DNA of 26,355 nt, from the NCBI GenBank assembly GCA_031426455.1, contig JANPLI010000053.1:1-26355 (forward strand), in the 5' to 3' direction. Origin of the DNA: JANNMJ01 sp031426455 (GTDB taxonomy: Bacteria; Bacteroidota; Bacteroidia; Cytophagales; Hymenobacteraceae). Made by a program: the position numbers and the translations under genes. The notes beneath the pieces were generated by a model. It saw only the letters and a list, made by a program, of their open reading frames with translations. It was not told the origin of the DNA and did not search any database. Positions 15,238 to 23,499 of the stretch are shown piece after piece. The first letter of the stretch is position 1. Every line of letters begins with the position of its first letter.

Positions 15238-15339
15238 AAGGCCTACGGGTACGGGTAAAAAAGGAGCGAGGAACGGGGGCCACGACGGCCGCCCGCAACA
15301 CCGGACCGGAATAAGGCTCCGGCCCGGCTGCACCGGCGT

Positions 15340-16713
15340 CTAGCGGCTGGCCTCTGCGTAGTACTCGAAGAAGTACGGCAGCGTTTCGATGCCTTTATAA
15401 TAATTGAAAACGCCGTAATGCTCGTTTGGCGAGTGGATATTGTCCGAATCGAGACCGAAGCCGAGCAGCACCGAGTCGATGCCCAGTTCCGATTTGAACA
15501 TCGCCACGATGGGAATCGACCCGCCCCCGCGCGTCGGAATCGGCGTCTTGCCGAACGTAGTTTCCATTGCGCGGGCGGCGGCGCGGTAAGCCACGGAATC
15601 GGTGGGCGTCACCACCGGCTCGCCGCCGTGGTGCGGTTTCACTACCACCGTGACGCCGGCCGGTGCCAGGGCGCTGAAATGAGCCTGAAACTTGGCTGTG
15701 ATGTCCTCGGACCGCTGATTCGGCACCAGGCGCATCGAAATCTTGGCGTAGGCCTTCGACGGCAGCACCGTTTTGGCGCCTTCGCCGGTGTAGCCGCCCC
15801 ACATCCCGTTCACGTCCAGCGTGGGGCGGATAGAGGCCCGCTCCGGCGACGTATAACCCGCCTCGCCGCCGGTGGCGCCCACGGCCAGGTCGGCGCAGTA
15901 GGCGGCCTCGTCGAAGGGCGCGCGGGCCAGCTCGGCGCGGGCTTCCATCGTCAGGTCCTGCACGTCGTCGTAAAAACCTTTGACCGTGATGCGGCCGTGC
16001 TCGTCGTGGAGCGAGGCAATCATCTTGCTCAGGGCATTGATGGGGTTCACCACGGCGCCGCCGTACACGCCGGAGTGCAGGTCGCGGTTCGGGCCGGTGA
16101 CTTCCACCTCGTGGTAGCTCAACCCACGCAGGCCGGTTTCGATGGACGGCACGTCGTTGGCGAGCATCGACGTGTCCGAAATCAGAATCACGTCAGCGGC
16201 CAGCTTGGCCTTGTTGGCCTGCACGAAGATGCCAAGATTGTTGGAGCCGATTTCTTCTTCGCCCTCGATCATCAGCTTCACGTTGCAGGGCGCGCCGCCG
16301 GTGGCCAACATCGCTTCCACGGCCTTGATGTGCATATAAACCTGGCCCTTGTCGTCGCAGGCGCCGCGCGCGTAGATTTTGCCGTCCACGATCACCGGCT
16401 CGAAAGGCGGGGAGGTCCAGAGGTTCAGCGGGTCGGCGGGCTGCACGTCGTAGTGGCCGTACACCAGCACGGTGGGCTTGGTGGGGTCCGTGATTTTCTC
16501 GCCGTACACGATGGGGTTGCCAGCGGTCGGGCAGATTTCCACCTGATCGAGGCCGGCTTCGCGCAGGCGCTGAGCCACCATTTCGGCGCAGCGCAGCACG
16601 TCGGGCTTGAACTTGGCATCGGCCGAAACCGAAGGGATGCGGAGCAGGTCGAGCAGCTCGTCGAGAAAGCGCTGCTGATGGGTCTGGAGGTACTGGGTAG
16701 TGGCGACTGACAT
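15340..16713 (-). CDS. M20 family dipeptidase
   Basis: This 457-residue zinc metallopeptidase of the M20 (ArgE/DapE/CNDP) family is probably a cytoplasmic dipeptidase. Metal-ligand and catalytic motifs are YGHYDVQP (His87, Asp89), GACDDKGQ (about 118-124) and EGEEEIGS (Glu152/153). Further ones are ILISDTSML, HSGVYGGAVVNP in the lid region, and NIHSPNEHYGVFNYYKG near the C-terminus. The ATG at 16713 is chosen; upstream codons to 16767 look non-coding. No signal peptide is present. Substrate specificity cannot be read. The rnc gene follows directly, so they may share a transcript. Confidence 0.92.
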   Translation of the reverse strand: MSVATTQYLQTHQQRFLDELLDLLRIPSVSADAKFKPDVLRCAEMVAQRLREAGLDQVEICPTAGNPIVYGEKITDPTKPTVLVYGHYDVQPADPLNLWTSPPFEPVIVDGKIYARGACDDKGQVYMHIKAVEAMLATGGAPCNVKLMIEGEEEIGSNNLGIFVQANKAKLAADVILISDTSMLANDVPSIETGLRGLSYHEVEVTGPNRDLHSGVYGGAVVNPINALSKMIASLHDEHGRITVKGFYDDVQDLTMEARAELARAPFDEAAYCADLAVGATGGEAGYTSPERASIRPTLDVNGMWGGYTGEGAKTVLPSKAYAKISMRLVPNQRSEDITAKFQAHFSALAPAGVTVVVKPHHGGEPVVTPTDSVAYRAAARAMETTFGKTPIPTRGGGSIPIVAMFKSELGIDSVLLGFGLDSDNIHSPNEHYGVFNYYKGIETLPYFFEYYAEASR

Positions 16714-16818
16714 TGATTGGGACTTGCGGAAAGTGGCTATCGGGCGAGGGGTGATTCGCCCCGACAAAATAACGCCCCGCGCGTCTCTTACGCCCCGAAT
16801 CCGGGGCGCCGGGGCCCT

Positions 16819-16877
16819 AAAAACATCCGCCCCCGACCGGTCCGCTGCCGAAGCAGTTGACCAGCCGGGGGCGGACG
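16819..16877 (-). terminator. Rho-independent terminator of metK
   Basis: The long stem pairs CATCCGCCCCCGACCGGTC (16824-16842) with GACCAGCCGGGGGCGGACG (16859-16877), with two mismatches. On the minus strand it is followed by TTTTTA. It sits just downstream of the metK stop at 16897. Confidence 0.88.
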
Positions 16878-16896
16878 TTCGTTTGGCGGCGGCGGC

Positions 16897-18165
16897 TTAC
16901 AGCCCGAAGGCGGCCTTCACCTGGTCCACGTAATCGAGTTTTTCCCAGGTAAACAGCTCGACTTCCACTTCTTTCGTCTGGCCGCCGGGCGCCGTGAATT
17001 TCTTCGTCACCGTGCGCGGATCGCGGCCCATATGGCCGTAAGCGGCGGTTTCGGAGTAGATCGGATTGCGTAGTTTCAGGCGCTGCTCGATGAAATAGGG
17101 CCGCAGGTCGAAGAGCTCTTCCACCCGGCGGGCGATCTCGCCATCGGTCAGTTTTACCTTACTGGTGCCGTACGTATTCACGTACACGCCGCACGGCCGG
17201 GCCACGCCGATGGCGTAGGAAACCTGCACCAGCACTTCGTCGGCAAGGCCGGCGGCGACCAGATTCTTGGCGATGTGGCGCGTGGCGTAGGCTGCCGAGC
17301 GGTCCACTTTGCTGGGGTCTTTGCCGGAGAAAGCACCGCCGCCGTGGGCGCCTTTGCCGCCGTAGGTATCGACGATGATCTTGCGCCCGGTCAGGCCCGT
17401 ATCGCCGTGCGGCCCGCCGATGACGAACTTGCCCGTGGGGTTGATGTGGTACGTGATCTGGTCCGTGAACAGCGCTTGCAGCTCCGGCGTGAGACGGGCC
17501 GTGGCGCGCGGAATCACGTACTCGATCAGGTCCCGGCGAATCTGGGCCAGCATTTCGGCGTCGGGCGCGAAGTCGTCGTGCTGCGTCGAAACCACGATAG
17601 TATCGATGCGGACGGGCTGGTTGTCGTCGGAATATTCAATTGTGACCTGCGACTTGGCGTCCGGCCGCAGGTACGTTACGCGGTCGTTGGTGCCCGCTTC
17701 GTTCTCGCGGCGCACGGCCGAGAGTTCTTCCAGAATGCGATGGGCCAGGTCCAGGGCGAGCGGCATATATGACTCCGTTTCGCGGGTCGCGTAGCCGAAC
17801 ATCATTCCCTGGTCGCCGGCGCCCTGGTCTTCGGGGTTGGCTTTTTCGACGCCCTGGTTGATGTCAGCCGACTGTTCGTGAATCGCCGACAGAATGCCGC
17901 ACGAATTAGCCTCGAACATATAAGCCGCTTTCGTGTAGCCGATCTTACGGATCACCTCGCGGGCAATCTGCTGTACATCCAGGTAGATACTCGATTTGAC
18001 CTCCCCGGCCAGCACCACCTGCCCGGTGGTTACGAGCGTCTCACAGGCCACTTTAGCCTGCGGGTCGAACGCTAAGAAGTTGTCGATCAGCGCGTCGGAA
18101 ATCTGATCTGCGATCTTGTCAGGGTGCCCTTCGGAAACCGATTCCGAAGTGAACAGGTAGGGCAT
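16897..18165 (-). CDS. metK: S-adenosylmethionine synthetase
   Basis: MetK makes S-adenosylmethionine from ATP and methionine in the cytoplasm. The 422-residue protein has all the standard motifs: SEGHPDKIADQISDA (11-25), GAGDQGMMFGYA (115-126), the TGRKIIVDTYGG strand, the GGGAFSGKDPSKVDRSAAY phosphate-binding loop, and VSYAIGVARP. Length matches Bacteroidota MetK (about 415-430). The ATG at 18165 is supported by a TACCTTTG -7 element 40 nt upstream. No SAM riboswitch fold was recognised in the short leader. A strong terminator isolates it from the dipeptidase gene. Confidence 0.97.
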   Translation of the reverse strand: MPYLFTSESVSEGHPDKIADQISDALIDNFLAFDPQAKVACETLVTTGQVVLAGEVKSSIYLDVQQIAREVIRKIGYTKAAYMFEANSCGILSAIHEQSADINQGVEKANPEDQGAGDQGMMFGYATRETESYMPLALDLAHRILEELSAVRRENEAGTNDRVTYLRPDAKSQVTIEYSDDNQPVRIDTIVVSTQHDDFAPDAEMLAQIRRDLIEYVIPRATARLTPELQALFTDQITYHINPTGKFVIGGPHGDTGLTGRKIIVDTYGGKGAHGGGAFSGKDPSKVDRSAAYATRHIAKNLVAAGLADEVLVQVSYAIGVARPCGVYVNTYGTSKVKLTDGEIARRVEELFDLRPYFIEQRLKLRNPIYSETAAYGHMGRDPRTVTKKFTAPGGQTKEVEVELFTWEKLDYVDQVKAAFGL

Positions 18166-18205
18166 AATGAAAACGGTTTAATGCGCCCCCGTCAGAGGCA
18201 CGGCG

Positions 18206-18213
18206 CAAAGGTA
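18206..18213 (-). promoter_or_regulatory. Candidate -7 promoter element of metK
   Basis: TACCTTTG on the minus strand matches TAnnTTTG exactly and lies 41 nt before the ATG, giving a leader of about 35 nt. No clear -33 TTTG is seen at the expected spacing. Confidence 0.55.
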
Positions 18214-18240
18214 CACGTAGGGGCGGACGGATGGCCGGAC

Positions 18241-18365
18241 GGTTAGGGTTTAGGGTTTAGGGGTTGGGGGTTTAGGGTTTAGGATTTAGGAGTTGGAGCC
18301 TGGGTTATTGACGGCCCTGCTCTCCATTCCTAAAACCTAAAACCTGAAACCTAAACCCAAAACCC
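18241..18365. repeat. Inverted telomere-like TTTAGGG / CCTAAAACC blocks
   Basis: The left block 18241-18290 is a degenerate GGGTTTAGGG array. The right block 18328-18365 is CCTAAAACCTAAAACCTGAAACC and similar. They are roughly reverse complements, so this intergenic region can fold into an imperfect long hairpin with a ~38-nt loop. It begins 5 nt from the stop of the 77-aa gene. Confidence 0.85.
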
Positions 18366-18370
18366 GATAC

Positions 18371-18604
18371 TCAACGTGGGCGGCGTTCAATTGGGTGATC
18401 AGCTTTAAGAATGCATCTTCCATCGGGTATCGGCAGGGGAGTATTGGCAGGGTTGGCGAGCCGGATGGCACGGGCGCGTTCGCGTAGCCGCAGGGCGCGC
18501 CGGAGCCGCTCTTCGGGCGTCAGGCTCCAGTAATACTGCCGCATTTGGGCATCGGCAGCAGCTTTGTCGGCGGTTTTGAAGACGGCTGTCCGTTGGGTTT
18601 TCAT
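18371..18604 (-). CDS. Small hypothetical protein, 77 aa
   Basis: Function not recognised. The protein is strongly charged and helical. It starts MKTQRTAVFKTADKAAADAQ, followed by a YYWSLTPEERLRRALRLRERARAIR helix and a short tail with a proline-rich step (NTPLPIPDG). Small proteins with a TPEERL...LR helix occur next to nucleotidyltransferases and in toxin-antitoxin contexts, but no such partner is visible here. The ATG at 18604 lies 32 bp after the S9 peptidase stop on the same strand, so it could be the last gene of that transcript. The telomere-like repeat begins right after its stop. Confidence 0.6.
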   Translation of the reverse strand: MKTQRTAVFKTADKAAADAQMRQYYWSLTPEERLRRALRLRERARAIRLANPANTPLPIPDGRCILKADHPIERRPR

Positions 18605-18636
18605 ACTGAAAGCAGGTGAACGATGGGGGCGGAAAC

Positions 18637-21066
18637 TTACGGTCGCAACTCCCGCTCGAACAGCGCCAGGATGCGGCCGTACTCGTCGGCCCACGAACTG
18701 GGTTCCACGAAAGCGTGGTCCTCGACCGGATAGACGGCCATTTCCCAGCCGGTTTTGCCCAACTCGATCAGGCGCTGCGACAGGCGGACGACATCCTGAA
18801 AGTGTACGTTCGTGTCCACCATTCCGTGGCAGATCAGCAGCGGCTGCTTCAGGCCTTCGGCAAAGTAAATCGGCGACGAGCGGCGGTAGGCCACGGAATC
18901 GGTCTGCGGCTCGTTCAGGATATTGCTGGTATAGCCGTGGTTGTAGTGCGCCCAGTCGGTCACGCTCCGCAGGGCGGCGCCGCACCGGAACACGTCGGGC
19001 TGCGTGAAGAGCGCCATCAGCGTCATAAAACCGCCGTAGGAGCCGCCGTACAGACCGATGCGCTTCGCGTCCACGCCCTGGGTCGTCGTCAGCCAGCGGG
19101 CGGCGTCTACCTCATCATTCAGGTCGTTGCCGCCCATCCAGCGGTAGATGCCGGTGCGGAAGGCGCGCCCGTAGCCGGCCGAGCCGCGATAGTCCACGTC
19201 CAGCACAGTGTAGCCTTTGTCGGCCAGCAGGTTGTGAAACTGGTACTCGCGGAAGTAGTGGCTCCACCAGTGGTGAGCGTTCTGGAGGTAGCCGGCGCCG
19301 TGGACGAAGATCACGGCGGCGCCGTTTTTCACGCCTTTTTCGGGCCGATACAGCCGGGCGCGGACGGCCGTACCGTCGCGGGCGGTGATGGTCACCACTT
19401 CCGGCTTCCGCCACGGGTAGGCCTCGAATTCCGCCGTCGTGGAGTGCGTCACGGTACGCGCCGGAGCGCCCGGTTTCAGGTCGAACGTCACCAGTTCCCA
19501 GGGGTGGTTTTCGTCGGAATAGCGCGCGGCGGCGCGGCGCCCGTCCGGCGCAATCGTCACTTCGTAAGCCCCCGGCCGGGTGGTGATCCGCTCGCGCCGC
19601 CCCCCGTGGCGGGGCATTCGCCAGAGCTGCTTCTCGCCGGGGTCCGATTCGTTGGTAATCAGATACCACCACGCTTCGCCGGGGTGCGGCGGCACGGCGG
19701 TCTGCACCTCGAACGGGCCGCTGGTGAGGGCCGTTTTCGCGCCGGACGCCACGTCCACGGTCGTCAGGTGCGAAAAGCCGGTAGTTTCGGAGTGAAACCA
19801 GACGTGCTGCGGGTCGAGCCAGCCCAGGTTGCGTTCGGAGTCTTCGTCGTCGATACCGGGGCCGCCGATCCAGGCATCGTCGTGCTGCCGGTCGAGGGTT
19901 CGGCTGATGGTGCCCGTGGCGCCGTCGAGCAGCACGAGCCAACGGTCCTTACTATCGAGGGCGCGGAGCGCGAGCAGCGCGCGCTGGCCGTCCGGCGACC
20001 AGAACGGCCCGAACGAAAGCAGCGCCCGGCGGTGGCGGGCGGTATCCCGCGCCAGTTTCGGATACTCCTGATAGTAAGCCGGTTTATCGAACAGGCCGGG
20101 CAGGTTTTTCGGGTTGAAGGCATAGGCCGAATCGCGCGCGCGATCCAGGATGCCGAGGGCGTAGGCGGCTTGCCGGTCGCCGACTTTCGCGCGCGTCGGC
20201 ACGTCCTCGGTGTAGCCGGTGGCGGTCACGAAGGCCGGCACCTGGGCTACGCGCTCGCCGCCGCCGGGCGGGGTGCTGAGGCGCCAAGTGACGAAACGGC
20301 CGTCCGGCGAAATCCGCAGCTCGTCCACGTCCTGCCCGCCGAGGTACACCGGTTTCGGGGCGTGCAGCACGCCCTGCGCCAGCTTCTTTTCCAATACTTT
20401 CGCCGCCTTCCGGTCGGCTTCGCGCTGGCGCAGCACGTCGAAAAGGGCGGTTTGCTGCCGCTGGAGGGTGCCGCGCTGCCCGGCGGGCGGGTCGGGGGCG
20501 GGCGCCATTCCCCGGCGCAGGTCGGTGAGCTGGGCGAGGTAGCCGGTGGCGGGGTCGAGCAGAAAAAGGTTGTCGCCGCGCCGGAAGGCGATGCTGGGGC
20601 CGGGTTTGGCGGCGGTCTTCGACGGCACCTCCACGAACGTCGGGCCGGACTCGTCGTCGGCCGTCAGCGTTAGGCGGCGCTCGCGTTGGCTGGTCAGGTC
20701 GAGCAGGAAAAGGTCGCCGTTGCGGGCGTACACCTGCTGGCGGCGGGCGGCATCCATCGGCCCGGCTTCGGCCACGGGCAGCGTGGCGGCGGCGCGGGCG
20801 GGCACCAGCTGCGGGGCCGCTTTCCCGCCAAAATCAACGGCGTACAGCGAATCGCGCCTGTTGCGCGCCGGGTTCCAGTTGAAGTAGATATGGCGCGAAT
20901 CGGGGCTCCAGCGGATATTACTCGGCGACGTGCCCACCCAGCGGGCGGGCGCCTGCATAATCAGCGGTACGGTGAGGGTGGGCTGGGCAGGCTTAGCGGG
21001 CTGGGCCTGCACCGCAACGTGGAGCAGCAGCGCGGCGGGCAGGCAGAAAGAATGTCGAAGCGGCAT
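18637..21066 (-). CDS. S9 family peptidase (prolyl oligopeptidase/DPP IV type)
   Basis: This 809-residue exported serine peptidase has a signal peptide (LPAALLLHVAVQAQ, cleavage near residue 22). The N-terminal ~500 residues form a beta-propeller of DPP IV type (IRWSPDSRHIYFNW, ITIAPDGRRAAARYSDENH). The C-terminal alpha/beta-hydrolase domain has RIGLYGGSYGGFM (nucleophile Ser676), ICHGMVDTNVHFQD (Asp751) and VEDHAF (His784), a complete catalytic triad. YRGSAGYG before the nucleophile is also typical. It probably degrades proline-containing peptides in the periplasm. The ATG is 7 nt after a TTATCTTG -7-like element, suggesting a nearly leaderless transcript. Confidence 0.94.
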   Translation of the reverse strand: MPLRHSFCLPAALLLHVAVQAQPAKPAQPTLTVPLIMQAPARWVGTSPSNIRWSPDSRHIYFNWNPARNRRDSLYAVDFGGKAAPQLVPARAAATLPVAEAGPMDAARRQQVYARNGDLFLLDLTSQRERRLTLTADDESGPTFVEVPSKTAAKPGPSIAFRRGDNLFLLDPATGYLAQLTDLRRGMAPAPDPPAGQRGTLQRQQTALFDVLRQREADRKAAKVLEKKLAQGVLHAPKPVYLGGQDVDELRISPDGRFVTWRLSTPPGGGERVAQVPAFVTATGYTEDVPTRAKVGDRQAAYALGILDRARDSAYAFNPKNLPGLFDKPAYYQEYPKLARDTARHRRALLSFGPFWSPDGQRALLALRALDSKDRWLVLLDGATGTISRTLDRQHDDAWIGGPGIDDEDSERNLGWLDPQHVWFHSETTGFSHLTTVDVASGAKTALTSGPFEVQTAVPPHPGEAWWYLITNESDPGEKQLWRMPRHGGRRERITTRPGAYEVTIAPDGRRAAARYSDENHPWELVTFDLKPGAPARTVTHSTTAEFEAYPWRKPEVVTITARDGTAVRARLYRPEKGVKNGAAVIFVHGAGYLQNAHHWWSHYFREYQFHNLLADKGYTVLDVDYRGSAGYGRAFRTGIYRWMGGNDLNDEVDAARWLTTTQGVDAKRIGLYGGSYGGFMTLMALFTQPDVFRCGAALRSVTDWAHYNHGYTSNILNEPQTDSVAYRRSSPIYFAEGLKQPLLICHGMVDTNVHFQDVVRLSQRLIELGKTGWEMAVYPVEDHAFVEPSSWADEYGRILALFERELRP

Positions 21067-21073
21067 CAGCGGA

Positions 21074-21081
21074 CAAGATAA
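21074..21081 (-). promoter_or_regulatory. Candidate -7 element of the S9 peptidase gene
   Basis: TTATCTTG on the minus strand is close to TAnnTTTG and ends 7 nt before the ATG. The same GCGTTATnTTG core occurs at 3096-3103 and upstream of the dipeptidase gene. Confidence 0.4.
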
Positions 21082-21167
21082 CGCGGTGGCCAGCGGTACC
21101 TGCCGCTCGGGGTCGGGCGGGGCTCAACCGGTTGACGCTCGACCCAGGTGGTCAGGCATTAGCCTGC

Positions 21168-21524
21168 TTACTTGAAAATCTGAATCGAGAGCGGGTATGC
21201 CCACAACTCGCCGTTGTTGGCTTTGATGGCGCCGATAATCGGGAACACCACCGCCAGCAGCCCCAGCAGCGCCAGCAACGGCATACCAATCAGCACGATA
21301 CAAAGGACGCCCGCCACCACCCCGTAAACCAGCGCACTCACCAGCCAGTTAGCCACCACTTTGCCGTGGGGGTCGAGGCCGGGCAGCTCGTTTTTCTTGA
21401 GTTGCCAGATGACGATGGGCACCACCAGCCCGGCAAAGGGCACCACGAAACCGGCCAGTAGCGACAGGTGCAGGAACATCGCCCACTGGCGGGTTTCCTG
21501 GTCAGCGGAAGTCAGCGTATTCAT
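21168..21524 (-). CDS. DUF4870 membrane protein
   Basis: This 118-residue integral membrane protein has three hydrophobic segments: AMFLHLSLLAGFVVPFAGLVVPIVIW, VANWLVSALVYGVVAGVLCIVLIG and LLALLGLLAVVFPIIGAIKA. The motif order (HLSLLAG near the start, then LDPHGKVVANW, with IGAIKANNGELWAYPLSI near the end) matches the DUF4870 (Tic20-like) family, which has no established function. The ATG at 21524 (MNTLTSADQETRQW) is preferred over further upstream codons. It is divergent from the VIT-type transporter gene. Confidence 0.88.
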   Translation of the reverse strand: MNTLTSADQETRQWAMFLHLSLLAGFVVPFAGLVVPIVIWQLKKNELPGLDPHGKVVANWLVSALVYGVVAGVLCIVLIGMPLLALLGLLAVVFPIIGAIKANNGELWAYPLSIQIFK

Positions 21525-21622
21525 CGGATTTACAGACGATAAAAAGCGGCAACGGCACCGGGTTACAAATAAACGAACAAACGGCAGTTTTGCCAGTCTA
21601 GCACCCACCGCCCGAACTTGGG

Positions 21623-21630
21623 TAAGTTTG
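21623..21630 (+). promoter_or_regulatory. Candidate -7 promoter element of the VIT-type gene
   Basis: TAAGTTTG is an exact TAnnTTTG match. With the ATG at 21653 the leader would be about 16 nt. A TTTG occurs at 21589-21592, but its spacing (30 nt) is too long for a standard -33 box. Confidence 0.45.
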
Positions 21631-21652
21631 TGTGCTTGCCCCCACGCTCCTG

Positions 21653-22369
21653 ATGCCCCCCGAACCCACCCACCTCCACCCGCCGCACGTCGAGCGCCAC
21701 TTTACGGCCGGGGCGGCCGTGCGCGATGTGGTAATCGGAATGGCTGACGGCCTGACGGTGCCCTTCGCGCTGGCCGCCGGTCTGACGGGCGCGATCTCGC
21801 AGAGCAGCCTAATCGTGACGGCCGGGCTAGCCGAAATCGCCGCCGGCTCCATTGCGATGGGCCTGGGCGGTTATCTCGCCGCCCGCTCCGAAGCCGAGCA
21901 CTACGCCGCCGAGTTGGCCCGCGAGGAAGAAGAGGTGCGCACCGTGCCCGACCGCGAAGCCGCCGAAGTGCAGGAAATCTTCGAGAGCTACGGCCTCTCG
22001 CCGCAGGAAAGCGCGGCCGTGGTGAGCACCCTCCGGCAGCGGCCGGACGACTGGGTGCGCTTTATGATGCGCTTCGAATTGGGCCTGGAACCGCCGGAGC
22101 CGGGCCGGGCCTGGAAAAGCGCCCTCACCATCGCCGCCGCCTACGTGGTGGGCGGGCTGGTGCCGCTGAGTGCCTACTTGTTATTGCCCCAGGACGTGGG
22201 CCGCGCCCTGCGCCTGTCGTGCATCGTGACGCTGATTGCCCTGGCGGCATTCGGCGCGCTGAAAGGGCGCTTTACGGGCGCGGGCGCGCTGAAGTCGGCC
22301 GTCCAAACGACGCTCATCGGCGGGCTGGCGGCGGCGGCGGCGTTCGGCATCGCCCGCTGGATCGGGTGA
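21653..22369 (+). CDS. VIT1/CCC1 family iron/manganese transporter-like protein
   Basis: This 238-residue membrane protein belongs to the vacuolar iron transporter family. The first helix carries the diagnostic VRDVVIGMADGLTVPFALAAGLTGA. The second is LAEIAAGSIAMGLGGYLAARSE. Next is an acidic cytoplasmic region (YAAELAREEEEVRTVPDREAAEVQEIF) that binds metal in known members, then three C-terminal helices (AAAYVVGGLVPLSAYLLL, CIVTLIALAAFGALKG, LIGGLAAAAAFGIARWIG). It likely exports Fe2+ or Mn2+ from the cytoplasm. The ATG at 21653 is preferred over a GTG at 21632, which would place translation on top of the promoter. Confidence 0.92.
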   Translation: MPPEPTHLHPPHVERHFTAGAAVRDVVIGMADGLTVPFALAAGLTGAISQSSLIVTAGLAEIAAGSIAMGLGGYLAARSEAEHYAAELAREEEEVRTVPDREAAEVQEIFESYGLSPQESAAVVSTLRQRPDDWVRFMMRFELGLEPPEPGRAWKSALTIAAAYVVGGLVPLSAYLLLPQDVGRALRLSCIVTLIALAAFGALKGRFTGAGALKSAVQTTLIGGLAAAAAFGIARWIG

Positions 22370-22421
22370 TGCCGCCGCAACGCGCGGCTGTGACCAAGGC
22401 CAACGGGGTAACTTTCGACTT

Positions 22422-22961
22422 ATGCGCTTCGCCTTGATTTTTTGCTGTCTGCTTTTGACGTTGCGCGGCGCCGTGGCGCAGTCATTTACCATCGAAGAGT
22501 TGATCAAACTGCGGACTTTGAACACGCGCAAGGCCACTGCTTTATTAACCGCGCGGGGCTGGCATCGTGACACTGCTCGGGAGCGCGCTACTACATTGAA
22601 AACAGTAGAATTCTGGCAGGCGCCCCCAGATACGACTGCCTCCAGCCGACAGGAAACCCTGCGGCGCTTTCAGTACAGGAACCGTTTCGCTGTCGTCGAA
22701 TTAGCGCGTGGTGGCAGCTTGAATTCAGCGGCGCTTAAAGCACTCCTTGATGACCATAAGAAGTTCAAAGCCACCGAATATGGATCAGGCAAGCTGCGTA
22801 GCGGCGGCTGTACTTCGGAAACTTCCTACATCAGGGGCAGGATTAAAATTACATCTACCAAGTATCCGCCGCCGCCGCTCAACGACGGTACAACTGTTTA
22901 CAACATCACGCCGCGAGGAATGACGGACAAAGAAGTGCAGCACGCGTTCGGGCAGTTATGA
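22422..22961 (+). CDS. Hypothetical exported protein, 179 aa
   Basis: Function not recognised. It has a signal peptide (FALIFCCLLLTLRGAVA-Q, cleavage near residue 19). The mature part begins SFTIEELIKLRTLNTRKATALLTARGW, suggesting a helical start. It contains a QYRNRFAVVELARGGS segment and a C-terminal Lys/Pro-rich region (GRIKITSTKYPPPPLND). GC is visibly lower than the flanking core genes. TAACTTTC ends 5 nt before the ATG, a near-match to the -7 element, so the transcript may be leaderless. It marks the left end of the accessory region. Confidence 0.75.
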   Translation: MRFALIFCCLLLTLRGAVAQSFTIEELIKLRTLNTRKATALLTARGWHRDTARERATTLKTVEFWQAPPDTTASSRQETLRRFQYRNRFAVVELARGGSLNSAALKALLDDHKKFKATEYGSGKLRSGGCTSETSYIRGRIKITSTKYPPPPLNDGTTVYNITPRGMTDKEVQHAFGQL

Positions 22962-22970
22962 GTGGCACTC

Positions 22971-23004
22971 ATCAGTACCCCGCCACAATTAAAACCCTAT
23001 CCTC
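22971..23004. repeat. Direct repeat copy 1, left end of the accessory segment
   Basis: The segment AGTA(n)CCCGCCACAATTA(n)AAACCCTATCCTC is repeated at 26180-26215 with only a few differences, in the same orientation. In both cases it lies just after a gene's stop codon. Confidence 0.8.
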
Positions 23005-23024
23005 CCCACCCTGCCAAAAAACGA

Positions 23025-23375
23025 TCAGGCGTGGACGAGGATAAAGTCAGCCGGAATGCCAAGCTGCAGGTAGAGCCGTTTCGCCAAGTCCATATTCACC
23101 TCGCGTTTGCCGTGCAACACTTCGCTGAGGCGGGTGGCGGTGATTCCCAGCAGGTCGGCTAGCTGCTTTTTGTTGAGTTGGCGCAGGTACATCTCCCGCT
23201 CGATGCGATAGATCAGCGAATCCGGGTCGAGCGGCTCGTGGCCGTGCGACTTTTCGTAAGCATTTACCACGTCGCCGAGGCGCTTGATTTCATCCAGTTG
23301 GTGCGGCTCGTGGTCAACCAGGTACTCCAGGCGCTGGAAAGCGGCTTGGTACTGTTTTTCAGTGGTAAGCTTCAT
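23025..23375 (-). CDS. HigA-like antitoxin / XRE regulator, orphan
   Basis: This 116-residue protein, counted from the ATG at 23375, has a helical N-terminal part (residues 1-55, with EKQYQAAFQRLEYLVDHEPH). An XRE-type helix-turn-helix covers about residues 62-95 (REMYLRQLNKKQLADLLGITATRLSEVLHGKREVNMDLA). This is typical of HigA antitoxins, which bind a HigB toxin and repress the operon. No HigB-like gene is found directly upstream or downstream, so it may be orphaned. The open frame extends to 23423, but TAACTTCG (23403-23410) gives a better-placed -7 for the 23375 start. Stand-alone DNA-binding regulator is the alternative. Confidence 0.78.
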   Translation of the reverse strand: MKLTTEKQYQAAFQRLEYLVDHEPHQLDEIKRLGDVVNAYEKSHGHEPLDPDSLIYRIEREMYLRQLNKKQLADLLGITATRLSEVLHGKREVNMDLAKRLYLQLGIPADFILVHA

Positions 23376-23499
23376 CGGGAGAGACGACGTGTTACGGGCT
23401 GACGAAGTTACTTGGTTCATCATCTTCGGTTTGGTGGCATAGAACCTTTCAGCGCGAGCGTATCTTCGCAGCAGGCCGAATCCGTTTCCCGCTACCCGA

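Noticed and set aside
15418..16710. 430-codon open frame on the plus strand
   Set aside because: Antisense to the M20 dipeptidase gene with clear metal-binding motifs; the His/Val/Gly-rich composition is typical of a shadow frame.
18166..18205. SAM riboswitch before metK
   Set aside because: The leader is only about 35-40 nt and shows none of the conserved cores of SAM riboswitch classes.
18616..20673. 685-codon open frame on the plus strand
   Set aside because: Antisense to the S9 peptidase gene, which has signal peptide, propeller and full catalytic triad. Long antisense frames are common in GC-rich genes.
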